DNA of 64,000 nucleotides from Alviniconcha marisindica (GCA_018857735.1 JABMCL010000686.1:37501-101500), one strand, 5' to 3'; positions 33,601 to 52,230 are shown, counted from the stretch's first letter. Notes: generated by a model from the sequence alone, not told the origin. Numbers and translations: made by a program.

Positions 33601-35151
33601 GCGTGCGTGCGTACGTGTGTGTGGCCAAATTGTCCTTGCTGACAGAAGACAATACAGTTTACCAAGTCAGATTCAAGCCGAGACCACTCAGGATAGATGC
33701 AATGCAAAACATTTGAAATCATTCACTGTAAACCCGTGGGTGATCATCACAGCCACATCAGTTCTTCACATCAAATATCAAATACCTTCACCACTGAAAT
33801 TCTGAGGGCCTTAAGAAAGCAACACCCTTTTGCTGTGACTGTATGGAGTGCAACTTGTGCAAGCCACTGAACAAGAGGCTCAAACCCTCAACCAAATCTG
33901 TGGCTGCGCCCATGAGCAAAGGTGGTGCTCACTTCTACTAAAACAGTGAGGATTAATTAAACAATAAAAAATCAAATATGTTCTTTTCAGAAATGATGTG
34001 CTAATGTGATGGATAAAAATTTAAAAAACATGTAAATAAATTATTTTATAAAAATAAAAAAAAACTGTAAACCAGCAGGTCTAAAGTTATAAAAATGTAC
34101 ATGTGTGTAGGTCATATACTTCATATTATTTTTAATTACTGACAGAGAAAAATCAATAATCTCAGGGGGGAAGGGGCAAGCAAACAGACTGACAGAGACT
34201 GGCAGATACATACATAGAGGCTGAGACAGAGACAAAGACAGCATCAAGAGATTTGACACTATGAATGTGAGTGTGACTGTGACAGTACTTAGTGCAGTTC
34301 AGCAAACAAGGCTCATGCTGTGGTTTACACTGACATGATAAACATAATAAAGACTGACAGTGATAGATTCTCTGTCTCAGCAACACTTGGGACTGAAAAA
34401 GACAAAGTAGGGAATCAGAAAAAGACAAACCTTTATAAGACTGTTCATAATACTCCACATCAGTAGCATCATCATCGCCATCATCTTCATCACCACGTAC
34501 CACCTCCAACTCAGTGTTGCCATCGTTCTTGTTCTCCACAGAACCACCACTTTTCTTGGCAGTTGTTTTAACTACTTTATCTTTGTTTTCTACGCTATGT
34601 ACCAATCCTTTTTTCGTACTGCCTTCACAAGCAGAACCATGCTCACTCTGGCTTTTCTTGTTTTTGCATTTACTTGACCCACCACCATGTTCCTTCTTTT
34701 TGTCCTTGACCTTCTCAGGAAGAATATTGCTGCTGTTTATATTTTTATCACTTACAGCATTACTGCTATTCTCAGTTTTGATATAGGTATCACCCCCACC
34801 CTTGTCAGTGCCATCACTGTCAATGTCATCATTGGTATTTTTCACTGTTCTCCTGGCTCCATCCTTTACGTTGCATTCTTTGGTAGTACTGGTTGCAATG
34901 GAATATTTTTCTTTATCAGTATCATCTGCACAACCATCTGACACGACAGTCACTTGAACTACTGCTTTTACATCACTCACATTATTATCACAATACTCTG
35001 TTCTTATGTCTTCTTTGGCAACATCAGATTTGTTTTCACCTACAAGGGTACTGCTTTTAGCTTTTACTGTATCTCCATCATTGTTGCCATTCTTGTCATC
35101 TTCATCTCTTCTGCCTTTTCTGGATGTCATTCCTGAGCCTGCACCATCCAT
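23068..35151 (-). CDS. Multi-C2H2 zinc-finger protein, about 1250 residues (spliced, complete)
   Basis: Five coding exons on the minus strand join in phase: 35151-34431, 33005-31995, 30577-30238, 25997-24527 and 23277-23068, 3753 bases with stop. The start is the first ATG (35149-35151) after an in-frame TGA about 55 bases upstream. Order: a long polar, Asp/Lys/Ser-rich N terminus (about 240 residues); three C2H2-like fingers; a very acidic stretch; an IKVEPEDED sumoylation-type motif; four atypical fingers; three fingers; a basic KPRKGKKKKE linker; six fingers; an acidic region with IKQEP and PKTEP motifs; and four fingers to the C terminus. That makes about 20 fingers in clusters. Only one linker is the classic TGE(T)PYKC type, so many fingers may bind protein or RNA rather than DNA. 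No orthologue recognised; a nuclear regulator is inferred. An intron of about 4.2 kb carries a DNA transposon. Confidence 0.85.
23278..24526 (-). other. Intron 4 of the zinc-finger gene
   Basis: Mostly unique AT-rich sequence with a tRNA-derived SINE-like element at 24150-24470 and a CA tract at 24479-24500. Confidence 0.7.
24150..24470 (-). mobile_element. tRNA-derived SINE-like element
   Basis: On the minus strand the head reads ggggtagctcagtttatcag (A-box region), then gtgcaggtttgagtcccagg (B box), as in a tRNA-derived RNA polymerase III promoter. About 250 bases of body follow, ending near tttcccacaaggga. It is a different body from the 14545/19258 family. It is not a functional tRNA: the acceptor-stem pairing is lost. 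Confidence 0.75.
24527..25997 (-). CDS. Zinc-finger gene, main exon (11 fingers)
   Basis: 1471 bases, entry phase 2 (AG|C gives Ser), exit phase 0 (CCAG|gtatgt). Fingers begin at LSCSDCGEVF, FSCEVCGGSF, CKCEICGVQL, then after a Lys-rich linker HSCPFCDLTF, DECDICQRKI, YPCDQCSKVF, VQCDICGEEF, YECNVCKMKF and FKCANCQTLF. After an acidic spacer with IKQEP and PKTEP come FVCETCQKCF and YKCDYCDRAF. The last pair is joined by HTGETPYKC, the only near-consensus DNA-binding linker in the exon. Confidence 0.88.
26735..29970 (-). mobile_element. TTAA-flanked cut-and-paste DNA transposon (Kolobok/Mutator-like), about 3.2 kb
   Basis: The left end is TTAA-GGGGAGACTGGCCAG (26735-26753), the right end CTGGCCAGTCTCCCC-TTAA (29952-29970): a perfect 15-base inverted repeat bounded by TTAA on both sides. 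A TTAA target duplication is characteristic of Kolobok and piggyBac elements. The single gene inside encodes a Mutator-like transposase rather than a piggyBac one, so Kolobok or a Mutator relative is more likely. About 390 bases of non-coding sequence lie before the likely start codon up to the strand break in unique sequence, with more to the right end, and about 640 bases follow the stop. With perfect ends and an intact gene it looks young. Confidence 0.82.
27389..29359 (-). CDS. Mutator-like transposase (intact)
   Basis: 656 residues from the ATG at 29357-29359 (MPSKKRKTISE) to TAA at 27389-27391. An in-frame extension of 25 codons upstream exists, but the MPSKKRK start gives a basic nuclear-type N terminus. 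Zinc-binding CPECGSSL/CSDCDYK cysteines lie near residues 115-145. The catalytic-type region has IDVTFDGTWHKRGFTSMYGV (first acidic residue), a CHAC pair after VLSKY, TMLSDGDSV (second) and NNNESLNSMIWAHCPK (third, Glu). This layout is that of the Mutator-like transposase domain common in invertebrate elements. It has no stops or frameshifts. It catalyses element excision and insertion in the nucleus. The closest alternative is a domesticated transposase, but the surrounding inverted ends favour a live element. Confidence 0.85.
   Translation of the reverse strand: MPSKKRKTISEANIGKSTRKRKQHMQELADKRTKAKESSSATGEAVEHFATADGPAHSSASLMVSNDSRQENDHRQSTSSKKLHKFQENTKVDHTDSTVWTFLEIGQLNRLLCDIACPECGSSLSVSLGTHLGLAREMTLKCSDCDYKQQQFTSPRLGKAERQNDGFEVNSRGILFTHEIGLGYASLNKLCAVYGMPNMCEKTFQKKDKAVCNTIDAAAVATIETVVDLVKAAYTDTYPLGTEVRDEHDNEPQNSLHFDDDDNDWNVDDSTPWIDVTFDGTWHKRGFTSMYGVAVVIDILTGYVIDYEVLSKYCHACAISKSKDMTDDQRQAWNAGHAPKCLINHDGSSKAMEREAAKALWGRSVAQHGLRYRTMLSDGDSVAFAAVTELQPYGATRPVKKVECVNHVHKRMGTALRKQAQECRLGGRGQGRLTADKCRKLQNYFRGAILGNKGKPREIEDAIWASLFHCTSTDPHHGRCPECENSWCFYKKAQALGEQPGPHTDNLTTDLSREVAQQLLPLYRRMSCNTLLSKVLHGKTQNNNESLNSMIWAHCPKTVFVGRRRIDSAVATAVCRFNRGNLFLAELMDTMLLQPSEFTINILEAKDVARLKQADKASEAQFAVCCRHRHVQQAAAPARQEDQEGEVYGAGMMADH
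30238..30577 (-). CDS. Zinc-finger gene, exon 3 (4 atypical fingers)
   Basis: 340 bases, entry phase 1, exit phase 2 (TACAG|gtgggt). It encodes LICTMCGDRLLDKRKLDLHI, FFCSLCDANFMEGKLLKAHV, LQCQMCGMYFKLRGSLATHM (Cys in place of the last His) and PACVVCGENFKTGPDLEKHY. The acceptor sits directly against the CA tract at 30581-30648 (TG on the coding strand), so its upstream pyrimidine tract is replaced by TG repeats. Confidence 0.85.
30581..30648. repeat. (CA)n microsatellite at an acceptor site
   Basis: About 34 CA units immediately upstream (on the minus strand) of the AG of exon 3. A UG-rich tract at this place is known in other genes to bind splicing factors such as TDP-43/CELF; relevance here is inference. 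Confidence 0.95.
31225..31810. repeat. 40-46-bp minisatellite with a 162-bp higher-order unit
   Basis: The basic word is atcagtatctgaatggcaga plus tcattttt, with variable spacers. Positions 31470-31631 and 31632-31793 are nearly identical 162-base blocks, so there is a recent higher-order duplication inside an older array. It lies in intron 2 of the zinc-finger gene. Confidence 0.87.
31995..33005 (-). CDS. Zinc-finger gene, exon 2 (3 fingers, acidic region)
   Basis: 1011 bases, entry and exit phase 1 (acceptor tttgcag, donor AGCAG|gtttga). It encodes CVCPVCYDDFTFIHDLRQHL, FDCDICTLSFADVDEFKDHR and a degenerate FWCTACGTKFASKRALDKHM. An acidic run (EVEEEEEEEEDMDEDEDNDE) follows, then a Ser-rich part and IKVEPEDEDE, a phosphorylation/sumoylation-type site. 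Confidence 0.85.
33325..33480. mobile_element. Foldback (long hairpin) repeat element
   Basis: The left arm (about 33325-33388) and right arm (about 33412-33478) are inverted copies with about 85% identity. The left arm contains aagggagttaatcagcgctc, the right arm gagcactgattaactccctt. The same word family occurs at 5530-5600, 5900-5940 and 60700-60760, so it is dispersed. It sits in intron 1 of the zinc-finger gene. Confidence 0.75.
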
Positions 35152-35231
35152 GATGTCCACAGATCTCAGATTAGTGGTTCTTTTCTCCAGTTTGTCACAT
35201 TGGCATCACAAAGAGTGATGACCCACAGATT
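34431..35231 (-). CDS. Zinc-finger gene, exon 1 (start codon, polar N terminus)
   Basis: Acceptor tatttgcag|AATCTG at 35232, so an upstream non-coding exon exists. ATG is at 35149-35151, with an in-frame TGA upstream. It encodes MDIMDGAGSGMTSRKGRRDE and then low-complexity Asp/Lys/Ser/Asn sequence with no domain. Exit phase 1 (AAAG|gtttgt). The reading frame has an AT-rich codon use unlike exon 4, perhaps reflecting weak constraint. Confidence 0.75.
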
Positions 35232-35469
35232 CTGCAAATAAATCATATATGTTATCACAATATCAGCTTCCTTATTGTCCGGAGGCAAATTTTACATAAA
35301 TACTGACTGTGAATCTATGATAGTCTTGGAGTGATGCTGCCAAGATAAGTACGCTAAAACAAAAGACATCAGAGAAAATATAATTTAAACTTTAGTGGTA
35401 TCTTTTTTTAAATGTAATGTGAACAGGAGACTGTTTGATGCATACATATTATTATTACATATATATATA

Positions 35470-37722
35470 TGACTTAGTGCCAAAAGGTGCGCAAATGGGG
35501 GGTCCGATTTTTGACTGTCAATAAAATCCGTTTCAAACACTTTGTCTTGTTGTTGCTTTGTGTGTGCGTTCATAATTGGTCAGTATTACAGTGGAAACAA
35601 TATGAGCTCCAAATCTGAAGAGCTGAGAAATATTATTTTTGAAAGTTAAAAGCACCATGAAATTCGCCCCCTGAAAACGGACACACTACAGTGAGGCTTT
35701 CGATGCTTTCATTCACGACATGACAAATCAAAACATTACCTCAGTCACCGATTTGCACAGAGGAGATATCACTTTACACAGTGCATATAAAATCGATTAT
35801 CATAAGTTTTTTTTTTGGAATTAGAGGCTCTGAAATATCCCTGGGTCGAACATTATGTGTGTTGAAATGTTTCATGACCAGCATCCACAGACAATCTAGT
35901 GAAGAACGGACTTCTCTTTCGTCGAAACTTTACTCCAGTCACTGTGGTACATGATATACATCACTGCATCAGGCGCCAATGTTTTATTTTACTGCCAAAT
36001 GTCTGGGTATTTTTTAAAATATATTTTGCCATTCTTCATAAAATTGTTGCAATAAATAACGTTCAACAATGTATTAGTTTAAACAAGCAAAAGGAAAAAA
36101 AAAATTTTGCGCTTTTGCACTACTTCCGGTCAGCCATGTTACACATCTGGGTCATTTGCTTTTAGCACATGGCCGCATGGAAAAAGACGTTCTGATATGC
36201 GAAAGGTGTGTGGAAATATTTTTGAAGACGTACGTTCAATTTTAATTTAAACTTTCATCGGAGATTTAGTCAAATCTTCCGGTTATACAATGATATTTAT
36301 ATTGGTATATATGCCGAATTTTTTAAAAGTCTCGGAATGTTAGCATCCAGATTTTTTGTTGCTGTCGATCTAAATTTTGTTCAGATGCTTTCAAAAATTT
36401 GTTTTCACCGATTTTCTTACAACATGGGTGCGTGTTGAAATCATAATGTGCGACAGCAGACTGGTTATAAACAGTATATTCTGATCGTACTTTTTACATT
36501 TTTTGCTTGCTTAACGCAGTTCGTTTTGTTTACAAACTACATCTTCAAACAAATCATCATTAATGGTAGACAATTCAAATTTACGCAGGTAAAAGTCGTC
36601 AGTTAGATGTTGAACATTACGATTACAACATGAGCTGTGGAAATAATAACGTTGGGACATAATTATAGTGACCATGCCTGTCTGCCTTCCAGAGTTCTAA
36701 ACTGTAAGGTGCCGATCTTAATAGCATTATTCTTTGGCTGTGATTTTTTTTTAGTAATATTTATTACGATTTTTTCTACTTATTATTATTAATTTTTTTC
36801 ACTTTTAAGTTAACTGTGCAACTATTTTTGTCCACTAGGCACCCGAGTCAACATGACCAAAAAACGCATGGATGACAGGCTGCGGTGTGTGTTTTCCTTT
36901 TGACACCCAAAAGCAGCAAAAGTTGCACTCCCCTCTTACTTGCTCCATTTTCTCTTACAAAACACTTACTTGTTTGTTAAATAATAAGTATTACTTATTT
37001 TGGGTTTTGAAAAACAAAGTACCATGTTGTCTCATTAACATTATGTTATCCACTACAACAAAATTAATGCAGCAAAAACTGTTCACTTGGAAATATTTAT
37101 GTGCTTTATACTTTACAGTAATAAAAAGTTACTGATTTATCATTTTCATCAAGAAACAAACAGCATTGTACATCTTGTTGAAATAGTAACGTACAACATA
37201 TTTCTTACATCATTTGCTGTTTATGTCAAGAAAGCCTTAAATTTGAGAGAAAAAAAACATCAAATCTTCCTTGTCACATATTGTTCTATTAAAGAATAAC
37301 TGTTTATGTTTCAAAATGTGTTGCTTTTTATTCATTTAAAAAAGTTCAAGATTGGCTGTATGTTGAACGTTATTATTGCAACAAACTATGCGTAGGGATG
37401 CTGTTCTGTGTGAAAACAGAACAACAACAGTTCACTTGGTAATACTCATGTGGAAAACATCTTGTAAGATCAGTTGGGTTTTCGCAGTTAACTGCATGAT
37501 TAGCAACCCAGTGATGTGGGCTTGTTGTAATATGTAATGTTCAACATCTTGTCAAAATCGCCCGAAAGTCAAATTTCTCAGGAATGAAGAGCAGCACTGC
37601 CTTCTCTCTAGGATGACTTCACATGTGTTCATTCAAAAAATGCATTACTCACTCACATCCTGTCAACTTTATTTTCTAGTACCTCTGTCCTCTTTTCTTG
37701 TGCACCTTTTGGCACTAAGTCA
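35470..37722. mobile_element. Non-autonomous DNA transposon, 2253 bp, with TA duplications
   Basis: The ends are inverted repeats: TGACTTAGTGCCAAAAGGTG plus C at 35470-35490, and the exact complement at 37702-37722. Both are flanked by TA (35468-35469, 37723-37724), the target duplication of Tc1/mariner-type elements. The interior is AT-rich with no transposase. Repeated inverted words (gttgaacattacgattacaa near 36611, tgttgaacgttattattgca near 37362, taatgttcaacatcttg near 37538) occur inside. Confidence 0.72.
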
Positions 37723-37724
37723 TA

Positions 37725-38800
37725 CAAAGTACACATGCATCATTACATGCATGGACAGTTATGGCCACTAAATTCAGCTCAGTGATGGCGTTGGCCACTG
37801 CATTCCTCAGGATGCACTAACACATCCTGAGTTTACCTTACCTTTTTCTGAAAATCCAGACCTGCATAACCACTCATACTATTCCAAATATAGTCTGATT
37901 TTGATTAACCTGTTCACCTGCAAAAAAGCTTCAAGTCAATCGTCATTTGAGGTCCATGACATTTCATTTGCAACTGAGATGCGACTGAGCCCTGCATGTT
38001 TTGTGCCACTTCTCCTGTCTCACCTGCTACTTTAATCTGCGTGTCTCTAGCTAATACACATTCTCCAAAAACCTACACAAAAGCAGAAAACTACACATGC
38101 ACAAGTTCACAATGGCCCGGTGACATGATGCATTTTATGTTACTTGTTAGCAATAGCATGCTACTCAGGACTGTTGCTGTGTTAGTTGTTGGTGTTAGAC
38201 TGTTACTGTGAAATGCGATTATTTTGTTGAATTAAAATAATGCTTGCTACATTGTGTGAGTCAAATGCACTGAACTGAAAAGAACTTTAAAGCATCCGAC
38301 GGTAGAAACAGACGAAACTGGAAACCACAAAATTCAGCATTTGAACCGAGCCCAGAATTTGTAATTTATGTCATTGACTACCCCTACCCCCTCGACCACT
38401 GCCCTTCCCGCAGCCATCTCCACTGTCGTTCGCCATCACGCAAAAGGAAAGTGCATTAAATAACCTGGTTCATATTTTCCTCTGTATTACAATTAGTAGA
38501 TTGATAACAAGCTTATTCATTCGCTAAATAAAGCAAAACAACAAAATCACTAAAAATCAACACGAACCTCCAGCAGCTTTGTTTCCCAAATTATGTCCCC
38601 TGTTTTGATAATGTCACACATGCGCATTCGAAGGGAGCAACATTTCCGTCCTTTGGGCAGGCCCAATCCGGTTCCCGGTAGCTCATAGGATACATCCATC
38701 AGAATTCAGGATGGGGCAGGCCAAAATCTGATCATACAAAAATGTCATTTGAAAGGCTCCACTGCTTTAATGTTTTTTTAACGAGAATCGATTCTCTCTC
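37725..38800. other. Intergenic region, possible 5' exon of the zinc-finger gene
   Basis: 38560-38700 is less AT-rich. On the minus strand it has aatgcgcatgtgtgac (NRF1-like) followed by GCTGGAG|gttcgt, a possible first non-coding exon and donor feeding the acceptor at 35232. The evidence is weak; nothing else recognised. Confidence 0.3.
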
Positions 38801-38966
38801 TGTGGTGTGTGTGTCAGTGCCTGTGTGTGTCAGTGTGTGCCCGCAGTGTCAGTGTGTGTGTGTTTGTGTGTGTGTGTTTCAGCCTGTGTGTGTGTGATGT
38901 GTCACTGAGTGTGTGGCACAGTGTGTGTCTTGTGTGTGTGTCAGTGTGTGTGTGTGTCATGTGTGT

Positions 38967-39013
<47 letters not shown>

Positions 39014-39160
39014 AGTGTCACTGTGTGTGTCAGTGTGTCTGTGTGTGTGTGTGCGGCGCCTGTGTGTGTGTGTGTGTCACTGTGTGTGTGTGTGTGTGTG
39101 TGTATGAGTGTAGTGGGGGGGGTGCCACTGAGTGGGGGGGGGGGGGGGATGCCAGTGTGT

Positions 39161-39211
<51 letters not shown>

Positions 39212-39366
39212 CTGTGTCTGTTTTCTGTGTGTGTTTGTGTGTGTGTGTTTGTGTGTGTGTGAGTGTGTATGTGTGTGTTAGTGTGTGTCTGTGTATTTGT
39301 GTGGGTCAGAGGGTGTCATGAGTGGGGTGTGTGTGCCAATGTGTGTGTGTGTGTGTGTGTGTCTGG

Positions 39367-39403
<37 letters not shown>

Positions 39404-39473
39404 GTGTGTGTGTGTGTGTGTGGTGTGTGTGTGTGTGTGTGTGTGTGTGTGACAACACTGAACTGACATGTGT

Positions 39474-39519
<46 letters not shown>

Positions 39520-39530
39520 CGTGTCGCAGT
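38798..39530. repeat. Long interrupted TG/TGTC-rich simple-sequence block
   Basis: About 730 bases dominated by TG, interrupted by cagtgtgt-type words and poly-G. Open frames encode Cys/Val runs and are artefacts. Long alternating purine-pyrimidine DNA can adopt Z form. Confidence 0.93.
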
Positions 39531-39654
39531 GTGCCGGGCACTGAGTGTGTCAGTATGTGTGTGTGTTGGGGGGGTGGGAGGCGGTTGTAGCTTGCTATTA
39601 CGGCAGTAGTAACTAATACGAATCTCAGTGTCAGATATTCTACAGCCTTATTGA

Positions 39655-39840
39655 TGATGATGATGAAGTGATGCTTAATGTCCTCAGATGTCAGTTGACA
39701 TATTAGGGACAAGTTGTGACCAATGCCGAAGCACGGTTCAATAAATCTTTACGTCCACGGAAACCAGAAGGCTCGTTAGGACGGACGGCTCAGGACGGCC
39801 ACCTCGACTCTCACACTGCTCCTGAACTATGACAGCCTTA
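39655..39840 (-). mobile_element. Interspersed SINE-like element (family with 42112 and 49455)
   Basis: The minus strand reads tagttcaggagcagtgtgag, then agtcgaggtggccgtcctga, gtttccgtggacgtaaagat, and a tail with cctaatatgtcaactgacat ctgaggacattaagcatcac ttcatcatcatcatc. The same order occurs on the plus strand at 42112 and 49455. Confidence 0.72.
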
Positions 39841-40475
39841 TTTGCTGGTTGTGTGCTTTTATATGCATGTATGACTGAGTGATGTACTCCAAACTCTGCC
39901 AGATTTAGTTACGCCACTGAGGGGGCACTCTTTATCTCCGCGCAGCTGTCCAGCTGTGGAAGCAACCTAGCACCCAGGCACACACGTAAACACGAGGCGC
40001 ATCCACCCCGGGTGGAAAAAAATTAGTTCCGTCTCGATTCAAACTGGCACTATTTGGTTTTATTTGAGCTGATGTAGACAACATGGTCAGTTATAAAACA
40101 AATGTCTGATATAATTGGAGTTGTTTGTAACAACTGAACTTACTACTGTTTGAGCACCAACAAAAAACTGCTCGTTAGCTGACAGTTTTCTGGACCCTGT
40201 GGCGTAACTGAATACGGCAGTGGTTGAAGGAAGAATCTAAACCAGTGCTAGTGGAGTTTAGTGGTGCGCCCCGTGTGCATGTCTGGCGCTGTCAATGAAC
40301 ACGCACGTTTTTTGTGAACGTTTTTACCCTCAGTTACAGCATTTTGTGGAGTCCGTGTACAGAATTTAGACTTCATTAAATGCAGTGAATAGTTTCAGTA
40401 ATAAGTGATTAACTGGCGATGCTGAACTAGGCTGACCAGCTGTTGCAATGTTCTTCGCGCGCGCGCTTGCACACA

Positions 40476-40523
<48 letters not shown>

Positions 40524-40540
40524 CACACACACACACACAC

Positions 40541-40612
<72 letters not shown>

Positions 40613-40796
40613 AGACTGAACAACAACAAAACCCGCAGGCTACTCAACAGCGTCCGAGAAAAGAGCAGAGACTTGCCGGTGCTCTTCTTTCTTTCTTTTT
40701 CAAAATTAATATCAAGATATTACCGAACAACAATCATCGGATTCAGTCATGAACTATATCGTAAGTCAGTGACTGTGATGATGATTAATTTCAATC
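39841..40796. other. 3' flank of the secreted-precursor gene
   Basis: Unique sequence up to 40475, then CA tracts with short interruptions (40476-40608). It probably includes the 3' UTR of the minus-strand gene. No other gene. Confidence 0.55.
40476..40608. repeat. (CA)n microsatellite
   Basis: Three CA blocks separated by single-base interruptions and a ctgca. Confidence 0.95.
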
Positions 40797-49344
<8,548 letters not shown>

Positions 49345-49454
49345 CGTCTTTTATGCCCAGAACTCTTCCCTGTAAAAAAAAAAAGTCAAACACACCTGCG
49401 TGATATCATGTAGGCCATGCAAGAGGAGAAGCAGTTACTGCTACTAATGACAAT

Positions 49455-49775
49455 CATAGTTCAGGAACTGTGTGATAGTCGAGGTGGCCGTCCTGGGCTG
49501 TCCGTCCTAACCAGCCTTCTGGTTTCCGTGGACGTAAAGAATTACTGAACCATGCTTTGGCATTGGTCACAACTTGTCCCTAATATGTCAACTGACATCT
49601 GAGGACATTAAGCATCACTTCATCATCATCTAAAAAAATGTCCCTAATATGTCAACTGACATCTGAGGACATTAAGCATCACTTCATCATCATCATCATC
49701 ATCATCTAAAAAAATTGTCCCTAATATGTCAACCCGACATCCGAGGACATGAAGCCCCACATCATCTAATAATAA
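49455..49775 (+). mobile_element. Interspersed SINE-like element with triplicated tail
   Basis: The head and body match 42112 and the complement of 39655. The tail unit tgtccctaatatgtcaactg acatctgaggacattaagca tcacttcatcatcatc is repeated three times (49578, 49638, 49717), with ATC and AAAAAAT runs between. A single tail fragment is at 53748-53790. Confidence 0.78.
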
Positions 49776-50189
49776 TGAATTTTTGTTTTAAGTGCGCCAG
49801 ACCTTAATTTTGAAGCCCCAAAAGCGTACATAAACACAACAGACGGTCATGCTTTGCGACCCAAAGAGGTCACTAAATATAGCAATCACAACAAAAGATC
49901 CTACTACACAGTAATCAACAACTCTCACCAGTAACAAAGAACAAGGGTAGCCCTGAAAGTTGCAAGCTTCCGTCCCCAATTAAACGTATGATGTCCCTGT
50001 GGACGTCAGTTAAGCCCTACAATTCATTCATTCAAATGCATGCACACGCACACAGACAGACACACACACACACACAGACACACACACACACACACACTAA
50101 CAACAACTCTCACCAGTAACAACAAACAAGGTAGCCCTGAAATCAAGCTTCCGTCCCCAATTAAACTATGAGCTCACGTCATAAGCCCA

Positions 50190-50394
<205 letters not shown>

Positions 50395-50589
50395 GAGGTA
50401 CGTTTCTCCTGCCTTTTCGTTGTTGTTGTTGTTGTAGTTGTGGTTGTTGTTATCATTGTTCTTGAGTACCATGACCGTTTGTTCGTTGCTTAGACAAAGG
50501 CAGATGCCGAAAATCTGCTTATGGATTGGTCCCATTAAGAAGCCTAAAAAAAAAAAACTATTTTTTTTATATAGATAGATAGATAGGTG

Positions 50590-50595
50590 TGTGTG

Positions 50596-50639
<44 letters not shown>

Positions 50640-50962
50640 TGTGTGTGTTTTGAACTGAAATCGGCGTTAACTTCTAATTGTCAGCACACAGGACGAAGAT
50701 TTGCCAAAGGGCTTTGCCAAGGAAGAATTGCTGAGGACAGAGGCATTTGTTAAACACTGTGATACGGACAAATTAACTGACGTAATGACTCGAAAGCGAC
50801 GACGATGACGATATATATATATGTATGTATGTATCTATGTATTATTAGTTTTAACTCTTGTTTTATATGTAGGACTTTTTTTTATATTGTGTAATTTTAA
50901 CATTATCTACATGTGTGTGTCTGCGCGGAGGGGGGAGGGGTACACACACACACACACACACA

Positions 50963-51058
<96 letters not shown>

Positions 51059-51060
51059 CC
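50590..51060. repeat. (GCGT)n and (CGCA)n microsatellites
   Basis: GCGT/GTGC at 50592-50645 and CGCA at 50960-51058, inverted relative to each other, with 300 bases of unique sequence between. The two could form a long cruciform or hairpin. Confidence 0.95.
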
Positions 51061-51246
51061 TCGAAATGCGCGAATGTTTTAATAAAACCGGAAGCGCACG
51101 ACGTTGCCCTGTGAGGGTTGTTTTAAATGTGCAATTCAAAACAAATGAGCCTCAGCCTCGCGGACAGTAGCCATGCATCAGTCACACAGACAGATATAAC
51201 TAACCATGCTAATAGTTAAAATGGACATTAGTGAAAATAAGCTTAC

Positions 51247-51275
51247 CTTCTGCTGTGAATGTCCTGAAACGTGTT
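51247..51275 (-). other. Putative 5' UTR exon with short upstream ORF
   Basis: The exon ends gacattcacagcagaag|gtaagc. It may be joined to 49369. It contains ATG at 51275-51273 in gccATGAACACG; the frame would stop after 16 codons, just before the main ATG in the next exon. The TSS estimate is close to this ATG, so the upstream ORF may or may not be transcribed. Confidence 0.35.
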
Positions 51276-51301
51276 CATGGCTTTGCAGCAAAGTCGGTTC
51301 A

Positions 51302-51308
51302 TTTTATA
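51302..51308 (-). promoter_or_regulatory. TATA box of the secreted-precursor gene (putative)
   Basis: Minus strand TATAAAA in ggtataaaatgaaccg. A start site about 30 bases downstream would be near 51275, giving a short first exon that ends at 51247 with the consensus donor AGAAG|gtaagc. It is the only TATA-plus-donor pair found between 49370 and the window's next gene. Confidence 0.45.
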
Positions 51309-52230
51309 CCATCGCTTCGCTTAATTACACGAGCTTTCCGAGGCGGATTTGACACGTTGAACATCACGCCATCATTACACCTATGTGCTGTGCAATATTT
51401 CGCACGTCCGCTGATTCATTTAGCTGCACGTGTTTTTCCCAAACGGATTTCACACTTACAATATCGCACAGTGAATACGCCTACGTGATATACAATATTT
51501 TGGACCTTCATTATTTCGAAACAGCGTTTTTCCCCCAGTGGGGGTGGGGGGTCATTTGAGGAAAGTCAGTAGTGTTCTGAGAGCATGTTTTGTTATAACA
51601 GGTTAAATTATAATGATTATAATAACAATATGGGCCGTTTCTATACCGCCGTATCTCACCGACAAGGGTGAGCACACCGTGCTTTAACAAGATCAGCAAA
51701 AATGTATACATTAACATCTTAAAAATAATAATTGTATGGTCAAAATATTGAATTTCTCGCACCCCCCCCCCCCCCTCCGGGTGTGTGCGCGCGCACACAC
51801 ATAGACAGGCGCACAGAAGGAATGTAACAAACAGTGAGAGAGGGTAGACCTAAGTGAGGCGCGCGGGACGGGGGTGGGGGGGAGGGGGGGGGGAGGGGAG
51901 AGAGAGAGACAGAGATAGAGACAGAGACACAGAGAGAGACAGACAGACAGAGAGAGAATCTGAAATTACTTGTTGTGGTTTTGTTTGTACAGTTCAGGTT
52001 GTAACGCAGTTCTGAAGGCATGAAAGAATTGAATATGACGGATGTCAGAAGGGAGCGAATTCCATGTTGAAAAAGTAAACTTCCAAGATGAAAACTTTTG
52101 TTCAGTAATGCCTCAGTGACTTTGTATTTTGGTAGCATGCTTTTAGTTGCATACCTTCTTGAGGAATGTATTCCTGTGTATTCCTTTTCTTTTCTCCTCA
52201 CGTTGTAGAGTTTATATATATATATATATA
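51309..52230. other. Upstream flank of the secreted-precursor gene
   Basis: A diverged tandem duplication of about 115 bases (51325-51440 and 51420-51520; shared gcggattt...ac and gcaatattt words). Poly-C (51762-51775), G/GA-rich sequence (51870-51955) and a TA tract (52213-52230). No gene. Confidence 0.5.

Noticed and set aside
38809..39609. Cys-Val-rich open frames
   Set aside because: Simple TG repeats.
51231..51488. 85-codon plus-strand open frame
   Set aside because: Overlaps the putative promoter of the minus-strand gene and a diverged duplication; no homologous domain or splice evidence.
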